From NCBI RefSeq assembly GCF_000002995.4, contig NW_025062475.1, forward strand, positions 6,080,187 through 6,144,186: a DNA stretch of 64,000 nt, written 5' to 3'. Shown one piece after another: positions 52,801-63,200 of the stretch. The DNA comes from Brugia malayi. Taxonomy: Eukaryota > Nematoda > Chromadorea > Rhabditida > Onchocercidae. The first letter of the stretch is position 1, and each line of letters begins with the position of its first letter. Under the pieces are notes generated by a model that saw nothing but the letters and a program-made list of their open reading frames with translations, was not told the DNA's origin and did no database searches. The position numbers were made by a program, and so were the translations under genes.

Positions 52801-54250
52801 TGTTAGCTGCGATGAAATCGAACCTGTATGTTGATTTTCTTTTGATCATTGAATTTTTTCTTCTTGAATGAATTATTGAGTTATCTTCTCAGATATTGCA
52901 ATAAAATAGCTCAATATGTTTAGCTTGCTAGCAATGAGACACTGAGAAGATATGGCGAAGTGATTATGGGAGATGATGATGAAATGGCAAGTTGCTCATC
53001 GTCCCAATTACAGTTATCCGTTGCTGATCGGTGTCGTCGATCTTCTGGGTAATGCAGAATTATTCATATTTTGTTGAAATGCTGCAATAAATTTTGTTTT
53101 CATGAATTTAACAATTAAACTTGTGTGCCACTTTTTTCTAGGCCAAGATATAAAACTGGGATGAAAAGGACAAGATATATCCGTGCGTCCAATGAGGCTC
53201 AAACAAAGGAAGATTGGCGTAAACAGTGTGAGAAAAGGGTAAACATATGAGTTTGTGAAATCTCATTGTGTGAATGTTGTTGATCTTTTTACAGCAGGAT
53301 TTTCGTGTTTTGTATTTTCAGATAAATGAAGCTTGTGATGCAGCTGCTGAATTACGCGGTGAACGTCTGAAGAGTAGTGCTGGTATCAACAAGAATGTTA
53401 CAAACGGTTAGTCACTTTGTTAGAAATTCATCAGTTTCACCATGAATTTGAATTAAACTTATTAGAATAGTTTGATTTATGTGAGAGTTGTAGATTGTTC
53501 ATTAAATATAAAGGACGATGACGACTATATGACAATGCAACCGGTACATCGCAGAGTAATAATACAAAGTTCAGAGAGTCAAAGAAGACCACTGTTGGAG
53601 ACAAGTGATAGTGATGGTTACTTTCTTTTTCCTTCTTTTGATGCACAAATACATTGAGGTTAATATCGTTTCTTTCACTTGTTTTTATGCATCTTTTTTT
53701 TCATATTTAAGGAATGGAAAGTGCTGATTTCTCATATCCAGATGAAGTGAAACCTTCACAGCACAGGAAACCTCCGCCTCCACCAGCGCATAATATTAAA
53801 CGGAAAAACAGTAAAGCTATTGTCAGTAGTAGTGATGTCCCAAATCGTGTTTACGATGAACCAGCCATTGATGTTGGTGACAAAAAGTCTTCAAAGATAG
53901 TTAAGGTATTTTCCATTATTGAATCGAGAAAAAATTTTAATATGCAACCATTCAACTGATGTTGCTTTTGAATTGTTCACAAATAGTATTATTTCATATG
54001 CAATTATGTTTGTTTGAAACTGAAGAAAATTTTTTATTTCACTTTCTTCTTAGAAACAGAAGTTTGATGAAAGAGTCAATGTTGAAGCGCTTAAAATAAA
54101 TGATAGTTGTAGAAAACGCAGTCAACCTCAGAATTAGCGCATTCATTGGAAAGATTTGAAGATTTCGGTAATATTGATGACAGTGACGATGATCGAACGG
54201 TGAACACTTCCACATCTTCAAATGTACATCAAACAATGGCTGTCCTTTGA
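22875..54250 (+). CDS. cdh-4: Fat-like atypical cadherin, about 79 exons, about 4,469 aa (CDH-4 class)
   Basis: I joined 79 exons with consistent phases into 13,410 coding bases. Domain order is: signal peptide (MASRRLLLLAPLLFSLVG), about 33 cadherin repeats (residues ~32-3522), a conserved non-cadherin stretch (3523-3637), EGF-EGF, laminin G, EGF-EGF-EGF (to ~4058), a membrane helix (~4076-4098) and a cytoplasmic tail (4099-4469). Dachsous lacks the EGF/LamG block and Flamingo has seven helices, so this order identifies a Fat-like protocadherin; in C. elegans the matching gene is cdh-4. By family it is a plasma-membrane adhesion receptor in planar polarity, neuronal migration and morphogenesis. 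Exons are listed in the block entries below. Most splice sites are standard GT-AG. Joins of exons 6-7, 31-32, 56-57 and the last exon are the least certain. Confidence 0.88.
29124..36476 (+). other. cdh-4: Fat-like cadherin exons 15-34: cadherin repeats 8-17 and most of 18
   Basis: Exons: 29124-29348, 29472-29595, 29733-29858, 30112-30326, 30443-30554, 30679-30892, 31056-31206, 31386-31469, 31571-31740, 32032-32146, 32325-32539, 32617-32799, 33112-33191, 33304-33496, 33863-34109, 34494-34572, 34694-34866, 35337-35502, 35780-35946, 36159-36476. Linkers with recognisable calcium motifs are DVNEN (repeat 8), DINDH (9), DLNDN (10) and DMNDE (16). Linkers after repeats 11-15 and 17 have lost it. 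Core signatures such as LDREACDSYWLTIEACD and AMDIDEGQNARILYNF confirm the fold. Exon 31 may instead end at 34884, which would add six residues; I chose 34866 because it gives FEKVKHWSFYVQASD. Confidence 0.8.
36659..47391 (+). other. cdh-4: Fat-like cadherin exons 35-60: end of repeat 18 to repeat 33
   Basis: Exons: 36659-36852, 37145-37272, 37488-37709, 38034-38248, 38398-38467, 38640-38761, 38917-39045, 39179-39462, 39544-39678, 39781-39973, 40178-40313, 40522-40719, 40918-41042, 41548-41787, 41938-42201, 42375-42560, 42949-43173, 43328-43497, 44057-44259, 44549-44758, 44852-45066, 45255-45383, 45880-46023, 46523-46714, 46883-47050, 47179-47391. The best preserved repeats are here: linkers DVNDNKPRF (25), DVNDSPPQF (26), DVNDNAPVF (29), DVNDNPPLF (30) and DENDNAPVF (31). 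Repeats 27, 28, 32 and 33 have degenerate linkers. Exon 56 may end at 45380 instead of 45383, a one-residue difference. Exon 60 has a second donor 17 bp downstream at 47409, which would break the phase with exon 61. Confidence 0.82.
42648..42750. repeat. Three diverged copies of a 32-38-bp tandem repeat in intron 50
   Basis: Three adjacent units share a TGTTTTATT start and an AATTTGCATA core (copy ends near 42680, 42715 and 42750). They lie in the 388-bp intron between cadherin exons 50 and 51. Confidence 0.75.
47637..48179 (+). other. cdh-4: Fat-like cadherin exons 61-62: conserved stretch between cadherin array and EGF domains
   Basis: Exons 47637-47808 and 48007-48179 encode residues 3523-3637. 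They include a segment with HSVSVRIHNL, then FLNVKPQNVRILSVQ, then LDILFTVSRAD. Fat and Flamingo proteins carry a comparable non-cadherin segment here with an LxVxPxxVxLLSxQ-like core, which supports the family call. Exon 62 uses the acceptor ATTTAG at 48006. The alternative AG at 48020s would be out of phase. Confidence 0.75.
48616..51507 (+). other. cdh-4: Fat-like cadherin exons 63-70: EGF-EGF-LamG-EGF-EGF-EGF module
   Basis: Exons: 48616-48849, 49208-49322, 49480-49634, 49729-49943, 50086-50190, 50546-50704, 50984-51144, 51388-51507. EGF1 (from MCRRDVC to GYAGKRC) has a long insert and seven cysteines. EGF2 runs CSRDQC to TGDRC. The laminin G domain spans exons 65-68 with FQITV, LTIYFRTTSADAVIMYG, DGKWHSLKVSR and the closing MIGCFGRISVDGYEV. 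EGF3 to EGF5 are regular six-cysteine domains (CAANPC, CVSRPC and CLSNPC starts). The exon 67-68 join skips a stretch at 50191-50545 that is open in places, because only this join completes the laminin G C-terminus. Confidence 0.85.
51811..51940 (+). other. cdh-4: Fat-like cadherin exon 71: transmembrane helix
   Basis: Residues about 4076-4098 are a strong hydrophobic helix (AGLIIVILLLIIFATLIICI) followed by the basic stop-transfer RIKK. If read through instead of spliced at 51941, translation ends within six codons at 51957-51959, so an intron-retained message would give an almost tail-less receptor. Confidence 0.85.
51965..52130. repeat. AAT/ATG trinucleotide-rich tract in intron 71
   Basis: Imperfect AATAAT and ATGGT units fill most of the intron between the membrane exon and the first tail exon. 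Confidence 0.7.
52233..54250 (+). other. cdh-4: Fat-like cadherin exons 72-79: cytoplasmic tail
   Basis: Exons: 52233-52401, 52652-52825, 52924-53048, 53142-53238, 53322-53406, 53494-53616, 53712-53905, 54113-54250. The tail of about 370 residues is rich in Ser, Arg and charged residues. It contains YMTM at residue 4330 behind four aspartates (53526-53537), a five-proline run (53771-53785) and YDEP at residue 4407 (53852). The final exon is placed at 54113 because that frame gives a long acidic end (SELAHSLERFEDFG, then DDSDDDR and a terminal MAVL). A stronger acceptor at 54053 opens a different short frame; see the separate entry. Confidence 0.75.
54054..54137 (+). other. cdh-4: Alternative last exon start with a different C-terminus
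   Basis: The acceptor TTCACTTTCTTCTTAG ending at 54053 is stronger than the one at 54112. It is in phase with exon 78 and adds 27 codons (KQKFDERVNVEALKIND and more) before TAG at 54135. Both frames look coding-like. Either the two acceptors are used alternatively, or one base is missing from the assembly near the AAAA run at 54113-54116, which would merge them into one exon. Confidence 0.5.
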
Positions 54251-57200
54251 TTCGCTCTGCTGTTCTCACTTATATGTCGTATCTCTATTCCTTTAATTGT
54301 ATCCTAAATTTTTCTTATTAACTACAATACGAGTTTTATGGCTATGTTCTGGGCTGTGATCTGATCACTTATGCGTGTTGTTCAAGTTGGCCCATTTTAC
54401 TTTTACGTATCACATACAAAAATTGCACCATATCTAGCTTTTTTTTCATGCACTTAAGCTGATTCTAGTGACATTTGTTTCATATGCAGCCGCTCATTTC
54501 ATAACTGTCCAGGAATTGATTAGAATTCCAGGAATATTCAAGAAGTCTTGAAATTTTAGAAACTCTCATTATCTGCTCGTTCCTGTCTGGTTTATTTAGA
54601 AGTTGTTATGTTATGATATATACATATATATAACAAATTCCATTCCATGGAAGAAGAGCTACTAAAATTATCATCAAGACTTCTCGAGATACGGGTAACT
54701 TTTATTTTTTTCTCTTTGTACACTGTTTATCATTTTGTTGAGTAACTGCTATTGCTTCGTGTTGTCTCAAATATCTTAAAACGTTCAAATGCAGAGTTGC
54801 CTCGGTTTATCAGTTGTTTAATCTTATTGACCTAATAATTCTGCACAAATCTCCATCTCACAGCTATTGAAAACAAGCAATGTTCTAAAGCAACACTATT
54901 TTTATCATTGTTGTGATAAACTTCCATTTTTTATAGTAGTGCATTATAGCATTCCGTACTTGAAATCAATGAAAATTTTTATTTTTTAATTCACACATAT
55001 AGAAAAATTGGTTAAATTTTACTGGAAAATTTAAGAATTTTGTAGAAACAAATTCCCATTGCAAACAATGACCAGTCCTTAATTCCTTTGATTTCAAATA
55101 TTATTCTTCTTAATTATTTTTCGTTTCTTTTTGTATGAAAATACAAAATATGCTATATTCACTATAATGCAAACATTTATCGAAATCACTTATTGTTATT
55201 GTGGAAGTGATTTCAGTGAACGATTCCTAAAACTAGTTGTTGCGAGCAGTGATTTTCAAATCCGATCAGTTTCCATGATTTGTTACATTTCCTTGCGAAG
55301 ACGAAAGTTACTTTTTCAGGAGTTTTATTTGCAGTAGTTTGAATCAACCAAAAAACCAATGAGTGAAAATAAGTTTAAACAAATACTGGTACTGCTTTAA
55401 TATTGTTAAAAATATGTCAGCTTGTAGTGAATACACAAAATGTAATATGTTGGATAGTTAGGCATTGCTTGTGCTAGTATTCGAAAACCTTTTCAAGAGG
55501 GATTGGAATTCTCTCAATACTTTCCGTTTTGACATCATTTACTGCAATATTAATACAATTTTAGGTGGATACATTTCCTATAAAGTTTTAATTCATTAGA
55601 CAAAATCCGAAGATTAAGTGCCTATAGTTGAAATTTATTAACTATAATATATAAATACTTCAGAGTCTTTGTTATCAATAAATTGGTCTGCCGAATATTT
55701 AATGAGGAGTGATTAATTAACTTTTAGGCCAATTTTAAATCAATTTAAAGGGGATTTCTGCTTCATTCGTTGCACATTGTGAACTTTGGTCTCGTAAGTC
55801 AGGAAAATTATTTGAAATCCAAAATTTTCAATAGTTCAAGAAACATAAAAGTAACATAAAGTGCATGATAAGAAGCACTTTGTTTAAATGTGTGTTGTGT
55901 TGAAGGGAATCTTTGTCTCTTTGCTGCTTAAATTCATGTTTCACTTTCATTCATCTAATTTAGATGGAATCGTACTTTTGAAAAGATTCCCCTTTTACCA
56001 TTTGTTACAATGAGTCTTCAAGGTGAAGCTTGTTGGTTTTGATGGAAATAGTGAACTTTAATCGCTTTCGTCTGAAAATCGAGCGGCGTTTAATTAGGAG
56101 TGATACATAAGCTCAGACAGATACTGTTGAGTCTTGTTCCGAGATGCATAGAATATCGAATAACCTTTCGTCACCGTCCCATAACAAAGCTTTCTCCGAT
56201 AGCAAAATTACGATTTTTTCTTTTTTTATAATTTCAAGATTTAGATAATGCGATTCATCCATATTGAAATAATAAAAACAAATAAAAGCAAGCTTTTCAA
56301 TTATACTTCTTGAACAAATTTTGCTCAAGAAATTAATAATACAAAATTTTTCATTTGTTGTAATTCAACAATTAACCCAAGAACAATATTTTTTGAAGAC
56401 GAATTTTACCTTTCCAGACAAAGAATATCATGACTATTTTGAATTATTAACTTTGCTGAAGAGATGAAAAGTGCTTACTTTGCATGAAATAAGGTCAGAC
56501 AAACTAAGGTCACCCTTTTTTGTCACTGCTTCATCTTATTAAAAAGTCAAAGAATGAAGATGCGAGGAAATGTTGTCTAACTGCTTTTTTTTTTTCTTTC
56601 CTGCTAGTTTTTAATTTTCAATCAAATAATTCAAATAACAAGTTCAGCAGAGTTACATTTTTTTAAGAACATGATGAATTAGTTTAATGTGTTGCAGTCA
56701 AAAGAAGGAAGATAGAAGAGAAATGAGAAAGTAACAATCTCTTGTATATTTTCTTTTTTCGTTGGTAAATTCTATGAAGTCTTTGATTTTCAATAAAAAA
56801 ACACTTGAGATTTTCTATTGCTCAATCTCAAAAAATTATGAGAATTTAAATATCTGTTCATTTCACATTTCCTTTGGTTTTTTAATTTCTTATTCAAAAA
56901 TGCAAACGATCTAAGGAGTAATTCCATTTAAATTTCAAAGAGAAAATACAAGTTAATTGCGATAGTAAATTAATGATATAAACATAATGTCTTCAAAATC
57001 GGTCTGACCTGAAAATATGGGATTCATTAACAAATGGCCAATTGACGATATGAAATTCGAAACAACAGGAAACATACACTGAGTGCATGACGCTTGCAAA
57101 TGAAAGTAATATGGACAGAAAAAATTGTCTGATATTTTTAAACAGTTGATTTTTCTTTTTTTTTTTTTTTTTGATATTTAAAAATAGAAAAATTCACTGA

Positions 57201-60200
57201 TATTTTAAAATCTGAGCAGAATTACAGGGAATAATGGGTTGTGAAGCGGAAGTGTAGAGAATATCAAAATGGTGGAACAGGAATTGAACTTGTGATAAAC
57301 TTGCCAGAAGATAATAAGCGTATGTATCACAAGTCCGAACTCTACTTCTCCTTAAATGGTTATCCATTCATTCCTTTCTATAACAGTTTTCTTTTCGTTT
57401 TTTCCTGCCTCTGTTTAACTTACAAATCTCAAGTGACATTCATTATTATGATTAACTGAAATCTGAAACGAAAATTCATATTCTGGATATGATTTAATTC
57501 ACGACATCAGGTAATAAATACCTTACCTCATATAAAGGAAAAATCTGCATTCTTGTTATTGCACTAAACCATTTTCTGCCAAGAAATTATCGCACCGTTT
57601 GATAATATTTAATTTTCCTTCAGCCAAATTCAAATTTCATTAGGTTTTTTTTTTTACAATTTGATCAGTTTTCTTCTCATCGCCAATTGTTAATGCTTTA
57701 GTTTTTTAGGGAAATTACATAAAAAGTTCATGTTTGTAATATTACCAGGTTTACTGCAAATTGAAATAGTTAGAGGAAGAAGAGTTATAATCTGAAATGT
57801 ATAATCAATTTATCGTTATAAACAAAGCGGAAATCATTAGCACCGTTTCTAATAGTTATTTCTCAAATTAAGAAAGATAATTCTACATAATTGGCGCTGG
57901 AGCGAAGACGAAATGATAGAGAATTAGTTACTTGCCATATACTTCAGAAAATTTCAACAATTTTGGATCACAAAAAGCCAAAATGAAGATAGGATGAACT
58001 GTCTGTCACATGCTTCGACTTATAAAATTAGCTAAACTGTCAGATGAGGAAGTCTTGAGTTCAGCCTTAAGAGCTGCTACTTCCTTCCGTATCTCTCTTC
58101 CTTCTCTATCTTTTAGCAAATCTTGCTATTATTTCGTACGCATACACATACAGACTTGCACACAGACAGCAGATTGACAGACAGACAGACAGACACACAC
58201 ATTACAAACACACAGAGAGGACGCATATTTAAAATTTTATAGAAATAAGTTTGTTGTGCTTCCTGATTTGTGTAAATGTTAATTGCACAGGAGGACCTGA
58301 GGTGTGCTTCCTTCTGCTCTGCTGCCTGGCTGCATTCAAAGTTCAAAGCAAGTGACCTGTATAGTATCTGTTTCTGTCGTTGACCTACGGTCTTTCCCGG
58401 ATACCATTTCCAGTTCCTATTTGTTTTATAGCTTATGGAAAAGACTTTAGGATAATATTTTGGTATGGAAAGCTTATCATCCTTAGCTTCACATGATGCT
58501 ATCATTGCTTCGATCACATGCTGTAGTTCAAATTGTCCTCATTGAAGCGATCTTTACTGAAAAGAATTTGTTTTAATGTATTTCAGAATAGCGAACTTTT
58601 AAATATGAATTCCTAATGTTTTTCAGTTTTTTGGACACTGTTGACTAGGCTAGATTGTTCAAAGAACGGCCATCCATTTGTTATCTTTGACCTTTTCTAA
58701 GTTCTTATGAGACAAAGGTGAAGTTTTCTTTCGATCTTTTGATTTTTTTTAAACTGTATATGAAAAACTTTTGTCAGGCAATAACTTGTCTTACTGTCAA
58801 GCAAAAGTAGAAATATTTTAAAAATAAAAGTCGGATTTAATTTCCTTTTTCTTGTTATCAGCTACTCCCTCTATTGTAGTTCATCACGAATAATGACTTT
58901 ATTGATCACAAATATGTAAATTAATGTTTTATGATTAAAATTATGAGTAATTTCTAACTGCTGCTAAAACGGTATTAGTAACACACTTTTAATGTTTGGA
59001 AACGGTCCCGACAGCCTGCTTTTTCTGATTTATATTTTTGCCATCTAAATTAGCGATTTTCTGGCACTGTTTTTTAAAATCAAATTTAGCCTCATTTTAA
59101 TCATTGCAAAATACAAGTCGAGAAATTGTCATTTTCAAATTTTTTGCTACCAAAATACATGAATCTATGAACAACGTCAAATAATAAGTGACAACAAGTT
59201 TAAAAGTAGTAAATTGCTTATTCAAGTGAAATGAAGTAATAACTTCTGAAAGCTGTTATCTCTGTTGTAAATAGTTAAAAATTTATTCGTGCAGTTGGTT
59301 GCCGTCTTATCAAACAATTTCGTATGATCCATAACGTGTCAATTTCTTATTCAAACATTACTAATGTGTAAAATTAGCTTACTGCTGTGATTTAAATATC
59401 ATTCCCGACCAGAGAGATTTCTTTACATAAATTGTTTTGTTCTCGTTTGTTTATTCTATTCAGCAAACATGTCCAAATTTTAGTTCTTAATAAGATTACT
59501 GATAAGTATATTACTAATAATTACTGATATACTCATATTTGGTGTACTGTAATTTTTAATTGTCAGCATTTGGTTTTCAAATTATTACCGTGTTGGTAGT
59601 GATGTGACGATAATCGTTAGTCATTGGTCCATCTGTGCAAGCAGTATTTGACACGTGTGCATTTAGCATGACCTGCACTAGCAGTAGTGAGATTATCGCG
59701 AACTGATTTGCTCCAACTTTGTTTTAAATTTATTTCAGAGTGCAGTTGTAACAACAATATCAATCAGTAGCAGATGTAACGTACTATTTATTTCATGTTT
59801 CTTTTTTACTTTGGCATTCTTGCTGGGATGAAAATGAAAAGATAAGTGGATGATGGTTCTCAGACTTTCTTCTCTTATTATATGACTTCTATTTCTTCTT
59901 TTACATATTTTAAATAAAAAAAAAAAAAAAGGAATACAAGGTTTGTTTTAAAGATTTAATTTAAAAACTTTAACATTAAGTTATATGATAAGAACTGAAT
60001 AAACAGGCAGTCATAGAAAAAATGAATAGATTTGCCATAAAAATTTCATAGTTGGGACATTTTGGCTGCTTTATATTCAGTTTCCAAAAATTCTCATAAT
60101 TTTAGAGTTCGATCTCCAATTAACAGAAAAAATTTTTTTTTATTAAATCTTTTTTTAAACCAAAAATTAAATCTCTCTAATTAACCTCCTGATGATATCA

Positions 60201-63200
60201 TTGCCCGTAAAATAACCAAACTTAAACATTATCGTTTACAAAGAAAGACTCATGAAGACCTAAAATCATAATCCATTTCTGTAAGCAGCATTTGATCACA
60301 GAGATTATACACTTTCCGGAATTTTTAATAACTGATAGTTAGTGATATCATTGTTAAAAAGACTAATATGCTTGCAATGATAAATGTGACATTGGTTTCT
60401 GTTTAAACAGCGTAAAATTTGCAAACCACCCCGATTTTTTGTGTAAATTTTGCTTTCTTCAATACTTTGCTTACTTTACCAGAAAGTGACACGTATAGGA
60501 GTCTTTGCTAGGCTTCAACTTCCACTTTATCTTTTTTCCCTTCTTTCTCAAATACATTCTCTCTTTTTCAGCCCATAATTAGACTGATTTCTTGTTGTTC
60601 CCTTTACACAATAACGAAAATTGAATGAAATGGTTAACAATTTTAATCATTCTTTTCCTTTTCAACTTCATCTCTTCTTCCTTAAATAATATGTGTTTTT
60701 TTTTTTTTTTTTTTCCTTCTTACAGCCATAAGAAAAGAAAATGTTGGGTGAAAATTAAATCGAAATTTGAATACTGAGTCTAACCAGAGATTTAGTTTAT
60801 ATAGAAGTCGATCGTTTCAATTTTAATCGTGAAATTTATAATCAATACGGGAAAGAGTTGATCCCATCTTTTAATGTACCAATTACCGCTTTAAAAAGAA
60901 AAAAATACACCTTATATTGTTACTTTGCTTCTGCTTTTATCCGCTTAGTAAATTGTTTCTTTTGAGCCACTTTCAGATTACTCCGCAATTGGCCCTTATC
61001 CGTTTTTAGGAAACGATTTCAGCAATAGCTCTTCAGTCGATTGCTTACTCATCCATTTGGAGACTAGAACTGAAGAATTGAGCTAGGCGCTAAAGTGAGA
61101 TGAAAAGGAGTGCTTTACATACTTACAACAGCTGTTTGTCGAGAAGAGATGCCAAGATTGAAGTGTTCATAAACAAAGGTACGAACAATCCCGCATGCTG
61201 CGCCTTATTCTTTTTTCTTTAAAACAACGTTTTTTTAATCCCACAATTGATTAATAATCCTTCCCATTCACTTTTTTTTTTCAATCACAAAAAATTCTCA
61301 ACCAAGCTAAGTTTTTTTTTTTTTAATTTTGCCGACAGTTTGAAAAACTTATGTGAGATGATTATACAAATCAGTGTTCGTTTAGAGTAAAGCCATGTTG
61401 TGATTTTAAAAACGTTACCGTTGCAGAATTTTAATACTATTAACTTCTAACAGTGTTTTTGCAATAGACCAACTGCTCAAAAGAATAAATCCTACAAAGA
61501 TGACTCAATAGGTGACAAGGTCAGGATAAGCTAACGAAATAACTCTTGCTAAAAAACTTGTCTTGCCTCAGCCATTATATACATCAAACTCTCGATACTT
61601 GTGCCGTTATTTTATTCATTGCCATCATTCTATGTATTATTTTCTTGATGTGTTAATTCGTTAATAAGGTCAATAATTTTAGCTTATACAATTTGTAAAA
61701 AAAATCAGCGTTCAAAATATGATATTCAGACTAAGTAAATTTAACATTTCAATGGCTAACTCACTGTGGTTTAAAATCCAGTCAGTTGTTGAATTGATAG
61801 CATTTCTGCGAAGTATTTATACAACTTCGAAAATCATTATTTCATAATGTCATAAGAAATGTAAAACATTTGTTGTGGAGTGATTTATTACTTTAATTCT
61901 ATGAACTTTATCCAACTTTCTTATTATTGTTATTTTGTTTAAAAGAAAAAAAAAGAAAAATTTAAATCGATCGAATTTGGCAAACTCTCGAACTGAGTAA
62001 TAAATCTCGATTGTACAGCTAGAATTTACCCTCGCTGATACCCTTCAGTTTTACAAGCACTTACGTAGTGAACATAAAATCCAAACACATGGGTAGATAT
62101 GAAAGCGATGGGAAAAACGGGGCTCTGTGATTTTATTGACTAAATTTGTCTTTTTTTATACTATATTCAGTCATCTGTTTGTTTTTTTTTTCTGCAGAAT
62201 TTTTTTCTTATTTTTTTTTTTCTTTTTTTCTTTGCTCTGCCGAATTTCTTATTTTAGAAGTCAGTTTTTTTACAACTCTTGATTTAAACAAAAGTTTCAC
62301 TAAACCAACACATAAAAGGAGTATAAATTATGCTCTAAAAGGTGAAATTCAGCTTGAATTCATAAACAAAATTTCTCTTTTCAAATATTAGAATATCCAT
62401 TATTTTTTGATATCCATTACGGAAACATTTTTTAATATTTCGATCGCCTGTTATCGCTGTCTTATTGCAAAAAATTATGGTTAGAATGAATACCTAAGTA
62501 CTGATTTGATAAAAATCTCTGTGCTAGCTTCCTTCATCCCGCAAAAAAAAAAAAAAAGAAAAACCATACTTTTTTTTTTCGAATCACTGATAAAAGAGAC
62601 GGTCTTTGCTATGAACAGTTCCTGAACACTCATTAATTTTGAACAAATATCATTAAACTTTGATGTTAAAACAACATTTCAACTTAGATAAATTCAAAAC
62701 GGTGCACATTTCAAGTTCTAAAGGACAGATTTAATAATGAGCAATTCTTGAAATTTATTTTCAAATATATAAAGAAAAGGGTTTGGTAATAGAAGTTTCT
62801 AAGCCTAACTCTCACTAAAATATCTAAATGTATCGTTTTTGCAGGTAATCTCTTCACCATTATTTGATATCGTGTCACAGCAATTCAAACGTTTAATGCT
62901 TTAAAATGCAAAGAAATTTTAGTATTTGGTTTTTTCACTGTTTTGAAGTTAATTTTACTAATTTTTTTTTTTTTTTTTGAAAAAGCATTGGTTTTTGAAA
63001 TGAATTTGTATCAGAAATCACAATTAAGAATTTTAGTCGATTAATCTTGAGTCGATTCTTAGTTCTCTAATGCTATTCTTGAGATTTATAAATTCTTGGG
63101 GTCCTTGTTACCACGTTTTTCCAGCAAATGTAGTGAGTTAATAGATAATGCAGTTATCAATGGTAATTCGCCTATCTGAACTTGGTAAATACTCAAATAT

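Noticed and set aside
57241..57459. Possible exon containing REYQNGGTGIELVINLPEDN
   Set aside because: The codons look reasonable for about 40 residues, but I found no flanking exon in phase and no recognisable domain.
60977..61084. Possible exon after a TTTCAG acceptor (DYSAIGPYPFLGNDFSNS frame)
   Set aside because: The frame ends after about 36 codons, its first codon would need a split phase from an unknown upstream exon, and nothing nearby supports a gene.
62146..62391. 81-codon + strand frame
   Set aside because: It is mostly phenylalanine and serine from poly-T runs and is simple-sequence noise.
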